This document shows positions 1 through 6,342 of a stretch of DNA of 8,923 nt, in pieces. Within the stretch, counting starts at the first letter, position 1. The number at the start of each line of letters is the position of its first letter. The notes below the pieces were generated by a model. It ran no database searches. It worked only from the letters and a program-made list of their open reading frames with translations, and was not told where the DNA came from. The position numbers and the translations under genes were made by a program. The DNA comes from DAISJD01 sp036821645. Lineage in GTDB: Bacteria > Pseudomonadota > Alphaproteobacteria > ATCC43930 > CGMCC-115725. The stretch lies in NCBI GenBank assembly GCA_036821645.1, contig DAISJD010000130.1:1-8923 (forward strand), read 5' to 3'.

Positions 1-1520
1 CCCCCCGTGCGCGGGCCCGTTTCGGCTCTGGCATCGATCACGGCGCGATGGAACCGCAGGGTCAAGGCTTGACCCGGTGCGATCGTTGCCGGGTCCAAGG
101 CATGGCCCGCCCGGTCTTCGACCACGGCATAGCCCCGTTCCAACACCTTGAACGGCGACAGGGACTCCAACACCTGTCCCTGACGTTCAAGGCGGGCGGC
201 GGCAAGGGTCAGGGTCTGACGGGCCGCCTGATCCAGACGGTGCATCCCCGACATCACCGCCTCGCGTCGCCGGGTGAGGTGATCGGACATCGGCAGATTG
301 TTGAACCGAATATCGATCTGAGCCAAAGCCTGATCGGCGCGGTCGAGGCTGCGCTGCAAGGCGGGGACCAGTCGCCCGGCTTCACGATCCAAAGAGCGGC
401 CCGCCTCGGCCAGATGCTGGCGCGGATGGGGCAGGCGGGCACTGATTTCCGCAAGCCGCGCCGTGCCTGTGCGCAGAGTCGATGCAATAGCGAGCGTCAG
501 GCGTTCCGCCCGATCGTCCAACCGTTGGGTCGCCGTCTCAATCAAACTGAGCGGATCGGGCAGGCCACGGGCTAAACCGACCAGGCGCAATCGGCGATCG
601 GTAAAGTATCGGCCCGTCGCCTGATCGAGGCGCCCACCCAAATCCCGCACCGTCGCCAAAAGGTCAAGCCGTACGGGTACGGCCATTTCCGCCGCCGCCG
701 TCGGGGTCGGGGCTCGGCGATCGGCGGCAAAATCGATGAGGGTCGTATCGGTTTCATGGCCGACAGCCGAAATCAGCGGGATCTGACTTGCCGCCGCCGC
801 CCGCACGACCGATTCCTCGTTAAACGCCATCAGATCTTCGAGACTGCCGCCGCCGCGTGCCACGATGAGCAGATCCGGGCGCGGCACTGGGCCACCCGGC
901 TCGATGCGGTTGAACCCGGCAATGGCCGCCGCCACTTGCGCCGCCGCCCCGTCCCCCTGCACGGCGACCGGCCACAGCAGCACGGAACGCGGAAACCGAT
1001 CGGCCAAACGATGCAGAATGTCCCGGATCACCGCCCCGGTCGGCGAGGTGATGATCCCAATCACCGTCGGCAAAAACGGGATCGATTTTTTACGGGCCGG
1101 ATCGAACAAGCCTTCGGCGGCCAATTTCTTCTTGCGATCTTCCAAGAGCTTGAGCAAGGCCCCCTCGCCCGCCAGCTCCAATTGATCGATCACCATTTGA
1201 TATTTCGATCGACCGGGATACGTCGTCAATTTCCCGGTGGCGATCACATCCATACCGTCTTCGGGGCGGATGGCAAGGCGGGCGGCAACCCCGCGCCAAC
1301 AGACCGCATCCATCAGGGCGTCGGCATCCTTCAGGGCCAAATAGATATGACCCGAGGAATGGCGCTTGCACCCAGAAATCTCGCCGCGCACGCGGACATG
1401 GGCGAAAGCTTGTTCGACGGTGCGTTTCAGGGCACCGGAGACCTCGCTCACCGTTAAGATCGGGGCGTTGGTGCGCGGGGCGGCGAGAAGGCCGTCATCG
1501 GTTGGAAAATCGTCGCTCAT
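1..1520 (-). CDS. xseA: Exodeoxyribonuclease VII large subunit (3' end outside window)
   Basis: XseA is the large, catalytic subunit of exodeoxyribonuclease VII, which with several copies of XseB degrades single-stranded DNA into oligonucleotides in the cytoplasm (family knowledge). About 506 codons are visible, read from the ATG at 1520. The N-terminal OB-fold is seen at residues 20-115, with VRVRGEISG near 42-50 and GHIYLALKD at 57-65. The catalytic domain follows, with GIITSPTGAVIRD (155-167), ARGGGSLEDLMAFNEE (221-236) and the signature SAVGHETDTTLIDFAADRRA (251-270). A long helical region comes next, then SPFKVLERGYAVVED, the usual C-terminal segment. No stop codon is reached at position 1, but the length and that segment show that few residues are missing. 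The start has no strong Shine-Dalgarno sequence. An in-frame TTG lies 9 bases upstream, but ATG fits the family better. It lies 75 bases behind the DUF2336 gene with no clear terminator between, so cotranscription is possible. Confidence 0.96.
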   Translation of the reverse strand, partial: MSDDFPTDDGLLAAPRTNAPILTVSEVSGALKRTVEQAFAHVRVRGEISGCKRHSSGHIYLALKDADALMDAVCWRGVAARLAIRPEDGMDVIATGKLTTYPGRSKYQMVIDQLELAGEGALLKLLEDRKKKLAAEGLFDPARKKSIPFLPTVIGIITSPTGAVIRDILHRLADRFPRSVLLWPVAVQGDGAAAQVAAAIAGFNRIEPGGPVPRPDLLIVARGGGSLEDLMAFNEESVVRAAAASQIPLISAVGHETDTTLIDFAADRRAPTPTAAAEMAVPVRLDLLATVRDLGGRLDQATGRYFTDRRLRLVGLARGLPDPLSLIETATQRLDDRAERLTLAIASTLRTGTARLAEISARLPHPRQHLAEAGRSLDREAGRLVPALQRSLDRADQALAQIDIRFNNLPMSDHLTRRREAVMSGMHRLDQAARQTLTLAAARLERQGQVLESLSPFKVLERGYAVVEDRAGHALDPATIAPGQALTLRFHRAVIDARAETGPRTG

Positions 1521-1595
1521 GGCGGGCAACCCTAACAGGTTCGCCACACCGCGTCACCCACCCAGTTTATCGGGCATGCCAACCCTGAAGGGGCC

Positions 1596-2711
1596 TTACG
1601 AGGCCACCGCAGACGGCATGCTCGTCCCCGACAGCCGGATCATCAGATAATCGAGATCTTCCGCACCGAGCCCCTCAAATTGGGTCAGGATTCGTTCGAT
1701 CATCTGACGAGAATACCGATCGCGATCATGGGGCAAGCCATCGAAATCCGTCTCGCGCGAGACTTGGAGGGCTACTTGAAACGCCGTGAACATCGGTGCC
1801 GGCAGATTGGCCCGATCGTAAAGAGATTTGAACCCCAAACTCCCGGCATCATGGATCAGCAACTGGGCATTATGCATGGCAATCCCGGCCAATTGCGCCA
1901 TCCCCGCCTCGAACAAGGACACGTCGCCGACACACAAAGCCCGCAGCAGCAACGAAGGGGTAAGACGTTTCACGCTGTGCAGATGCTGCACCAACTCGAC
2001 CGCTTCTTCTGCCGGAAAATGGGTCGAGCGCAGGTCGACGGTAATCTGTTCGCGGGTGCGCAGGACCAACTGGGTGATGATATTTTCACTGAGATCGACC
2101 CGGCGCATGATGAAATCGCGCAGCTTGTCCATGGTAAAGGCGACGAGCCGTTCCGCCACGGCAATCGGCAGGCCCGCGCGTTGCTGCAACCGTTCCGTCA
2201 CACGGGCATCGGCCCCGAATTTATCCGCCGCCAAGGTGAGATGGGTTTGGGTCAGATTCGCCCCGACATTGCCGACCAGGGTTGCAACCGCCGTCGCATT
2301 GTCGGTCTGCAACAACTCACCCGCGACTTTTTCGGACACGACGGGGCGGCCCGCGACCGCGATTTGTTTTTGCGGATTGCCCGCCTGAATGATCTCGACA
2401 AGATCCTCGTCGCTCAATACCAAAGAAAATTGCAACACCGGAATCGCCACGGATTCCACATCGTTGGCAAGAGCAACGGCAATATCGTGGGGCAGATGGC
2501 TGCTATCCTTCAAGGTATCGGCAATGGCCTGACGGACCTTGATCACGGCCCCGTTCAACATACCGCGCAGGACTTCTTCCGCCACCAGACGTTCGGCGGT
2601 GGACAGGCTACCCTGGGCGAATTTCGTGCCAAGCCGGGTCGCCGCCGCCACCGGGGCCGACACATGACTGAGCAATGCGGCGACATCCTGTTCGCTAAGA
2701 GCTTGGCTCAT
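1596..2711 (-). CDS. DUF2336 domain-containing protein
   Basis: A 371-residue soluble protein of the DUF2336 family, recognised from its overall helical pattern and segments such as LSDEDLVEIIQAG (99-111), VSEKVAGELLQTDN (125-138) and FGADARVTERLQQRAGLPIAVAERLV (165-190, centred on the AGLP turn). The family is almost restricted to Alphaproteobacteria and has no established biochemical role. The sequence is a chain of short amphipathic helices resembling HEAT-type repeats, which suggests a protein-binding scaffold (inference). No signal peptide, membrane segment, catalytic motif or cofactor site is visible. The start at 2711 is preceded by GAGGAAACGGGGACG, a plausible ribosome-binding site. 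Upstream lies a 294-base intergenic region with a predicted CtrA-type promoter at 2854-2890 and a repeat cluster at 2765-2792, so expression is probably tied to the cell cycle or motility control. xseA follows on the same strand after 75 bases. Confidence 0.88.
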   Translation of the reverse strand: MSQALSEQDVAALLSHVSAPVAAATRLGTKFAQGSLSTAERLVAEEVLRGMLNGAVIKVRQAIADTLKDSSHLPHDIAVALANDVESVAIPVLQFSLVLSDEDLVEIIQAGNPQKQIAVAGRPVVSEKVAGELLQTDNATAVATLVGNVGANLTQTHLTLAADKFGADARVTERLQQRAGLPIAVAERLVAFTMDKLRDFIMRRVDLSENIITQLVLRTREQITVDLRSTHFPAEEAVELVQHLHSVKRLTPSLLLRALCVGDVSLFEAGMAQLAGIAMHNAQLLIHDAGSLGFKSLYDRANLPAPMFTAFQVALQVSRETDFDGLPHDRDRYSRQMIERILTQFEGLGAEDLDYLMIRLSGTSMPSAVAS

Positions 2712-2764
2712 TCTTTCGTCCCCGTTTCCTCACCGCTAGAGCCGATCGCGACCACGCACAGGCG

Positions 2765-2792
2765 CAGGGTCGCGTTACCCTGATCGCGTTAC
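2765..2792. repeat. Overlapping inverted and direct repeat upstream of DUF2336 gene
   Basis: Two overlapping symmetries lie 54-81 bases upstream of the DUF2336 start. One is a perfect 6-base inverted repeat, CAGGGT and ACCCTG, around a 6-base centre (2765-2782). The other is a 9-base direct repeat TCGCGTTAC at 2770-2778 and again at 2784-2792, a 14-base period. If the promoter at 2854-2890 is right, the cluster sits in the 5' leader of the transcript and could be a small hairpin or a protein-binding site. No known regulator was recognised from the sequence. Confidence 0.35.
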
Positions 2793-2853
2793 AATGCCCG
2801 TTCACCAAATGCCGAAGACGGCCAGCCGAACAGGCAAAGCCGATCAAGCCTTT

Positions 2854-2890
2854 GTCCTAGTGTCGATGAGAGCCGTTAATTCACCATTAA
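2854..2890 (-). promoter_or_regulatory. Predicted CtrA box and sigma-70 promoter for DUF2336 gene
   Basis: Read on the minus strand, 2890-2875 is TTAA, seven bases, TTAAC, a perfect match to the CtrA binding consensus of Alphaproteobacteria. The second half-site continues as TTAACGG (2879-2873), which differs by one base from the alphaproteobacterial -35 consensus TTGACGS. After an 11-base spacer comes ACTAGGAC (2861-2854), which matches five of seven fixed positions of the -10 consensus GCTANAWC. A CtrA half-site overlapping the -35 element is the arrangement seen in CtrA-activated promoters. Transcription would begin near 2847, giving a leader of about 135 bases before the ATG at 2711. TTAA is rare in this GC-rich window, and this is the only intergenic pair with that spacing. 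Confidence 0.55.
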
Positions 2891-2956
2891 ACTTATCCGG
2901 CATTCGAGACGATCACCCCCGATTTTCCACGGCAATGGCATGATTTTACACCAAGC

Positions 2957-2999
2957 TCCTGCCCTTGGCGCAGCGTATCGTCGGCATGGCACCGCAGGA
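2957..2999 (-). other. Possible stem-loop downstream of DUF6969-like gene
   Basis: Seven bases after the stop of the DUF6969-like gene the minus strand can form a two-part stem: TCCTGC with GCAGGA (6 pairs), then, inside it, GGTGC with GCGCC (5 pairs including one G-U), with a 4-base bulge and a 17-base loop. There is no T-run behind it, so it is at best a weak or Rho-assisted end of the operon transcript. The rest of the intergenic region 2712-3005 holds the promoter and repeats described separately and no convincing gene. Confidence 0.22.
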
Positions 3000-3005
3000 C
3001 CAGGA

Positions 3006-3791
3006 TCAGACCGCCGCCAAAGCCATGGCCCGTTCCGCCGTGAAATCGATGGTGCAACTGGACGGTCGGGTCAGACGACGATCCGCCAGAACATGGCCGA
3101 CACCGCCACGCCGCCGCCAGGCCATGATCTGTTGATCGCGGGCAAGGACAAGCGAGGCGATCCGTGGGTAGAGAATGACCGTCAAGGCCGCAAGCCAGCG
3201 CCCGATTTGTAACCGGGCCGCCGTATGCGCCGTCGCGTTCGCGCCCTCCGGCCTTGCCGGAAACCGATACTGCGCCAACATCCGGACGACATCGCTGCCG
3301 CGATACCAGGTCTCCCCGGTCATCCATTGATTCGCCGTAAAAAGCGTAATGGGGCAGGCCCGATGATCGAGGGCCACACCGATCAGATGACAATATCGAC
3401 CGGACCCGGCCGGACGATAGGCCCCCGTCGCAACCGCAAGGGGCGGAGGCTCGGGGGACATGGACGCGCCCGCTGCCCGCGGCAAGGGGGCCAGTGCCAA
3501 TTCGGGAAAGACAAAGGGGGCAAGATCAGACTCCATCCCGAGCTGATCCAGAAACAGATGAAAATGGCCCCATTCACGGGGATCTTGCGCCGGGTCTTCA
3601 TGGGCGTGAAAGAAATAATGGGCCCCCGTTTCGGGGTCCATAATCCCGTCGACGCTCCCGTCGATCGCCGTACCATCCCGACCGCCGGGCGGGCCAAGCC
3701 GCAAGAGATCGCGCAAGACCGGGCCTAGACCGCCGAGATCGGCCTCAATCATCAGGCTTTCGCGCGCGGCGGCCGATCTTGCCCCCCTCAT
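3006..3791 (-). CDS. Uncharacterised protein, DUF6969-like
   Basis: A 261-residue protein without signal peptide or clear membrane segment. It shows HYFFHAHED (58-66), EWGHFHLFL (73-81), CHLIGVALD (134-142), TANQWMTGETWY (152-163) and VILYPRIASLVLARD (205-219). This pattern, especially the paired His-rich motifs, recalls the uncharacterised DUF6969 family; that name is from memory and unconfirmed. The closely spaced histidines H58, H62, H64, H76 and H78 could bind metal, but this is inference. The start is unsure: ATG at 3791 is used here, while the ATG at 3752 (Met14) would remove an Arg/Ala-rich lead that looks uncharacteristic. Neither has a strong ribosome-binding site. The gene lies 45 bases behind the lipoprotein gene on the same strand with no terminator between, so it may be the last gene of the lipid-transport operon. 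Function not known. Confidence 0.72.
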   Translation of the reverse strand: MRGARSAAARESLMIEADLGGLGPVLRDLLRLGPPGGRDGTAIDGSVDGIMDPETGAHYFFHAHEDPAQDPREWGHFHLFLDQLGMESDLAPFVFPELALAPLPRAAGASMSPEPPPLAVATGAYRPAGSGRYCHLIGVALDHRACPITLFTANQWMTGETWYRGSDVVRMLAQYRFPARPEGANATAHTAARLQIGRWLAALTVILYPRIASLVLARDQQIMAWRRRGGVGHVLADRRLTRPSSCTIDFTAERAMALAAV

Positions 3792-3836
3792 CCGATGGCG
3801 GTCCCAAGGCCCACTGTGCGGCGAACCGTCAGGCTC

Positions 3837-4454
3837 TCATGTCGGGATCGTGCGCAATGCCCAATCGACGATCTCGCCCAAAACGCCGCCCAACGCGTCG
3901 TTGAAGGTCAAGACGATCCCATCGACATCGCTGCGGCCGGCGACCAAATCGCGCGATGCCGCCAGATTGCCGACGATCACGCGATCCGGTAAATGGACGA
4001 GTTTGGCATCAAGCCGAACCTGAATGGTCGGGCGCTGATCCGGCCCCGGATAGCGGGCCTCGAAATTGCGCAGTTCCAGCAAAATCTGATAATCGGCCCG
4101 CAACGCACCGTTATCGCGGCCTACGGCAATGATCTTGCCGCTGCGCTCGAACGCTTCGACAAGATGACCCTGCACCAAAACCGGCACCCTGTCGGGCCAG
4201 GCCGCATTGGCGAAATAATCGATCGTGGTCGCCGATTTCGACAGGGCGATCCGGGTCGTATCCAGGCTTTGGGCCGCTTCCGGGATGCTAATCACGATTT
4301 GCGAGCGTCGCTCCGGCAGATCGCTCGCAAATTTGGGCATTGGGCGCAACACGTAAAGCTGCGGCACGGTGGGGGCCAAGCCGCAACCCGTCAAGAGCGG
4401 CAGGCACACAAGACCGCTGAGGACGGTGCGACGGGTGACAGCAAGAATGGTCAT
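3837..4454 (-). CDS. ABC-type transport auxiliary lipoprotein (PqiC-like)
   Basis: A 205-residue lipoprotein of the ABC_trans_aux family (PqiC/YmbA-like), the partner lipoprotein of MCE-type lipid transporters, expected to be anchored in the outer membrane facing the periplasm. The N-terminus carries a lipobox LTGC at 21-24, with C24 as the lipidated residue. It is preceded by TRRTVLSG (7-14), which resembles a twin-arginine (Tat) signal. The mature part has the family pattern: PQLYVLRPMP (31-40), QIVISIPEAAQSLDTTRIAL, then YFANAAWPDRVPVLVQGHLVEAF, and a final helix ending in DWALRTIPT. The ATG overlaps the stop of mlaD in an ATGA arrangement (4451-4454), typical of translational coupling and strong evidence that the two proteins act together. 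Length is normal for the family. Confidence 0.9.
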   Translation of the reverse strand: MTILAVTRRTVLSGLVCLPLLTGCGLAPTVPQLYVLRPMPKFASDLPERRSQIVISIPEAAQSLDTTRIALSKSATTIDYFANAAWPDRVPVLVQGHLVEAFERSGKIIAVGRDNGALRADYQILLELRNFEARYPGPDQRPTIQVRLDAKLVHLPDRVIVGNLAASRDLVAGRSDVDGIVLTFNDALGGVLGEIVDWALRTIPT

Positions 4455-5434
4455 TGTGGCTTAAATCCTTCACGCCGATCGCCAAACAGGAAACGGGTCG
4501 GATCCCGTTCCAACTCTTTCAGGACGCGCGTGAGACTCGACATCATGACCCGCGTATCGCCGAGCAGCATCGTCACTTGATTGAGGCCATTGCCCATAAA
4601 TTCCTTGATCTGGGGATTGCTCGACTGCAACAAGGCGTCGGCATCGCCCAGCAACAAATTGACCTTGCGCCCGGTCTCGTTGAAGGTGCCGAGGGCCTGA
4701 TCCAGTTTGCCGGTCACAGGTTCGGCCTTCGCCAAGAGGCTCTTGACCTGATTGAGACTGCCTTCGATCGCCTGTGTCGCATTGGCAAGGTTATGCATCG
4801 TGCGCGTTCCATCGGCGATCAAGCGATCGATATCATCGGCATGCTTGCCGACAATGTCGGTGGTATTGCGAATATTGGCCGTTATTTCTCGGACATTGTC
4901 GATCGTATCGGCAATCGCCTGACGGTTTTTATCGTCAAGCAGTTTTGCCACCCGATCCGTCACCGTCACCAATTGCGCCATGATCTCGGGCGTGCTGCTG
5001 AACATCGCCTGAAGTGCGGAGGGTTTCGAGCGAATGATCGGATAACGCTGACCGGATTTCTGGCTGAGCGGCGGGGCCGTGGGCGAGCCGCCGCTCAGCA
5101 GCACGTAGGAAAGCCCGGTCAGCCCCTGAGTTTCGAGCGAGGTTACCGTATCCTCGCGCAAATCGATCCGGGTCGAGACCTGGAGAGTGACCACCACCTG
5201 CTTCGGGTTGTTGGGATCGAGGGCAATGTCTTCGACCCGGCCCACCTCGATCCCGTTGAAACGCACGAGGGCACCCGGCGTCAAACCGGTCACGGTACCT
5301 TCGAAATATGTATCCACATGGACGAATTCCTCGTGGAACTGCACCCGTGCCAACCACAGAACCGCAACGAACAGCCCCAGGAGAATCAACAGGACGAACG
5401 CGCCCACCGCGACGTAATTTGCCCTTATTTCCAT
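4451..5434 (-). CDS. mlaD: MCE-domain lipid-transport protein (MlaD family)
   Basis: A 327-residue inner-membrane-anchored periplasmic protein of the MlaD/MCE family, which forms a hexameric ring that takes lipid from, or passes it to, the permease-ATPase core. The start MEIRANYVAVGAF is the typical MCE beginning. One membrane helix covers about residues 9-28, and a single MCE domain about 38-116, with GLTPGALVRFNGIEVGRV (50-67) and GLTGLSYVLLSGG (104-116). A long helical, probably coiled-coil region follows (about 150-312), and the protein ends in LERDPTRFLFGDRREGFKP, a common tail of alphaproteobacterial members. It is longer than E. coli MlaD (about 180 residues) because of this helical extension, which may build a tube across the periplasm (inference). 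It is separated from the ATPase gene by 111 bases containing a terminator, and overlaps the lipoprotein gene by 4 bases. The only good purine-rich site, GAGGAGAGG, ends 14 bases before the ATG. Confidence 0.95.
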   Translation of the reverse strand: MEIRANYVAVGAFVLLILLGLFVAVLWLARVQFHEEFVHVDTYFEGTVTGLTPGALVRFNGIEVGRVEDIALDPNNPKQVVVTLQVSTRIDLREDTVTSLETQGLTGLSYVLLSGGSPTAPPLSQKSGQRYPIIRSKPSALQAMFSSTPEIMAQLVTVTDRVAKLLDDKNRQAIADTIDNVREITANIRNTTDIVGKHADDIDRLIADGTRTMHNLANATQAIEGSLNQVKSLLAKAEPVTGKLDQALGTFNETGRKVNLLLGDADALLQSSNPQIKEFMGNGLNQVTMLLGDTRVMMSSLTRVLKELERDPTRFLFGDRREGFKPQ

Positions 5435-5457
5435 GATGCGGTGCCCATCCTCTCCTC
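5425..5457 (-). promoter_or_regulatory. Ribosome-binding site and possible 7-codon leader ORF at mlaD start
   Basis: GAGGAGAGG (5457-5449 on the minus strand) is followed directly by an ATG at 5448 that opens an eight-codon frame (MGTASWK and stop TAA, ending at 5425). This frame runs out of phase across the mlaD start at 5434. The spacing from the Shine-Dalgarno core to this ATG is short (about 3 bases) and to the mlaD ATG long (14-17 bases), so neither is ideal. The leader ORF may be chance. Confidence 0.25.
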
Positions 5458-5485
5458 TGTCGCTCTACTGGTTTTGGCCTTAGCT

Positions 5486-5528
5486 GCCCGCAAAAAAGCC
5501 GGGTCGTATCCCCGGCATCCACGCGGGC
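5486..5528 (-). terminator. Intrinsic terminator between mlaF and mlaD
   Basis: On the minus strand, 17 bases behind the stop of the ATPase gene, a perfect 6-pair G+C stem GCCGGG/CCCGGC with a 7-base loop (5516-5498) is followed at once by six T (5497-5492). This is the classic form of a Rho-independent terminator in the direction of transcription. Around it lies a second, outer perfect 6-pair stem, GCCCGC (5528-5523) with GCGGGC (5491-5486), so the T-run faces GTGGAT and could partly pair with it by A-U and G-U pairs. Because the genes on both sides belong to the same transporter, it probably acts as a partial terminator that lowers expression of mlaD and the genes behind it. Confidence 0.75.
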
Positions 5529-5545
5529 TTACCCCCTTGAGGCCC

Positions 5546-6337
5546 TTACGAGCCCAATGCCGCTCGACCACGGGTCCCATTGAAATATTGGTGAATCCAC
5601 GGATTTTCGTCTTTCACCAACGCCTCGATCGTCCCCACCGTCATCTTGCGATCGACCAACACGGCAATCCGATCGGCAGCGGCGCGCAGCGTATCCAAAT
5701 CGTGCGTCACCATGAAGACCGTGAGGTTCAGGCTTTTTTGCAGATCGCATACCAACGCGTCGAATTGACTGGCCGAGATCGGGTCGAGCCCGGCCGTCGG
5801 TTCGTCCAAGAACAAAATTTCCGCATCAAGGGCAAGGGCGCGGGCCAATCCCGCCCGTTTGCGCATCCCGCCGGATAGTTGGGACGGGAATTTGAACGCG
5901 GTATCGGGCGATAGCCCGACCATCGCCAGCTTTAAAATCGTCAGTTCGTCCATCAACTTTTGCGATAAGGCCAAATGCTCGCGCATGGGAACCTGAATAT
6001 TTTCCGCGACGGTTTGCGAACTGAACAAGGCCCCATCTTGAAACAGAACGCCCCAACGTGTTTCGAGATCCCGCAAGCCCAGGCGGCCGAGGCCGGTCGT
6101 TTCCTGGCCCAAGACTTCGATCCGACCGGAATCTGGCCGATTGAGCCCGATAATTTCGCGCAGCAAGACCGATTTACCAGTCCCAGACCCGCCGACGACA
6201 CCCATAATCTCGCCCCGACGGACCGTAAGATCGATGGAATCATGCAGCAATTTGCCGCCCATACGGGTCACGAGGCGTTCGACCTTGATTGCCGGATCCG
6301 CGTCGTTACCCATTGTTTGCGGCATCTTGGCATGCAT
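5546..6337 (-). CDS. mlaF: ABC transporter ATP-binding protein (MlaF family)
   Basis: A 263-residue ATPase subunit of the Mla-type lipid transporter, on the cytoplasmic face of the inner membrane, driving lipid movement by ATP hydrolysis. All motifs are intact: Walker A GGSGTGKS (49-56), Q-loop FQDGALFSS (99-107), signature LSGGMRKRAGLARAL (154-168), Walker B ILFLDEP with catalytic E179 (174-180), D-loop GLD (183-185) and the switch histidine in THD (H212). LSGGMRKR and the tail NPWIHQYFNG (245-254) are characteristic of the MlaF subgroup. The ATG at 6337 lies five bases behind the permease stop. Met5 or Met9 could be the true start, since the ribosome-binding site is weak for all three and translation may be coupled to the permease. 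A terminator stands between this gene and mlaD. Confidence 0.96.
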   Translation of the reverse strand: MHAKMPQTMGNDADPAIKVERLVTRMGGKLLHDSIDLTVRRGEIMGVVGGSGTGKSVLLREIIGLNRPDSGRIEVLGQETTGLGRLGLRDLETRWGVLFQDGALFSSQTVAENIQVPMREHLALSQKLMDELTILKLAMVGLSPDTAFKFPSQLSGGMRKRAGLARALALDAEILFLDEPTAGLDPISASQFDALVCDLQKSLNLTVFMVTHDLDTLRAAADRIAVLVDRKMTVGTIEALVKDENPWIHQYFNGTRGRAALGS

Positions 6338-6342
6338 TGGGA

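Noticed and set aside
1521..1595. Possible terminator between the DUF2336 gene and xseA
   Set aside because: Only very short arms (GGCC pairs, CCC-TTCA-GGG) and no T-run; not enough for a call.
1680..2783. 367-codon open frame on the plus strand opposite the DUF2336 gene
   Set aside because: Antisense shadow with His/Arg/Gln-rich composition and no family resemblance, whereas the minus-strand frame matches DUF2336 throughout.
2712..2850. Possible leader peptide of about 37-50 codons (GTG or TTG start) between the predicted promoter and the DUF2336 gene
   Set aside because: No ATG, no ribosome-binding site, and an Arg/Cys/Ala-rich translation typical of noncoding GC-rich DNA.
2893..3393. 166-codon minus-strand frame overlapping the end of the DUF6969-like gene in another phase, considered as a frameshifted C-terminus
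   Set aside because: The main frame continues with family-like motifs through residue 250 and ends with a normal stop; the overlapping frame is low in hydrophobic order and rich in Gly, Ser and Cys.
1596..5546. Similar sequence at the ends of the DUF2336 and mlaF genes (TCG TAA followed by GG-C-rich bases)
   Set aside because: The match is about ten bases around stop codons with common codons; too short to count as a repeat.
4454..5878. 474-codon open frame on the plus strand opposite mlaD and mlaF
   Set aside because: It lies antisense to two well-supported genes and its translation shows no recognisable domain; the openness follows from codon use of the GC-rich minus-strand genes.
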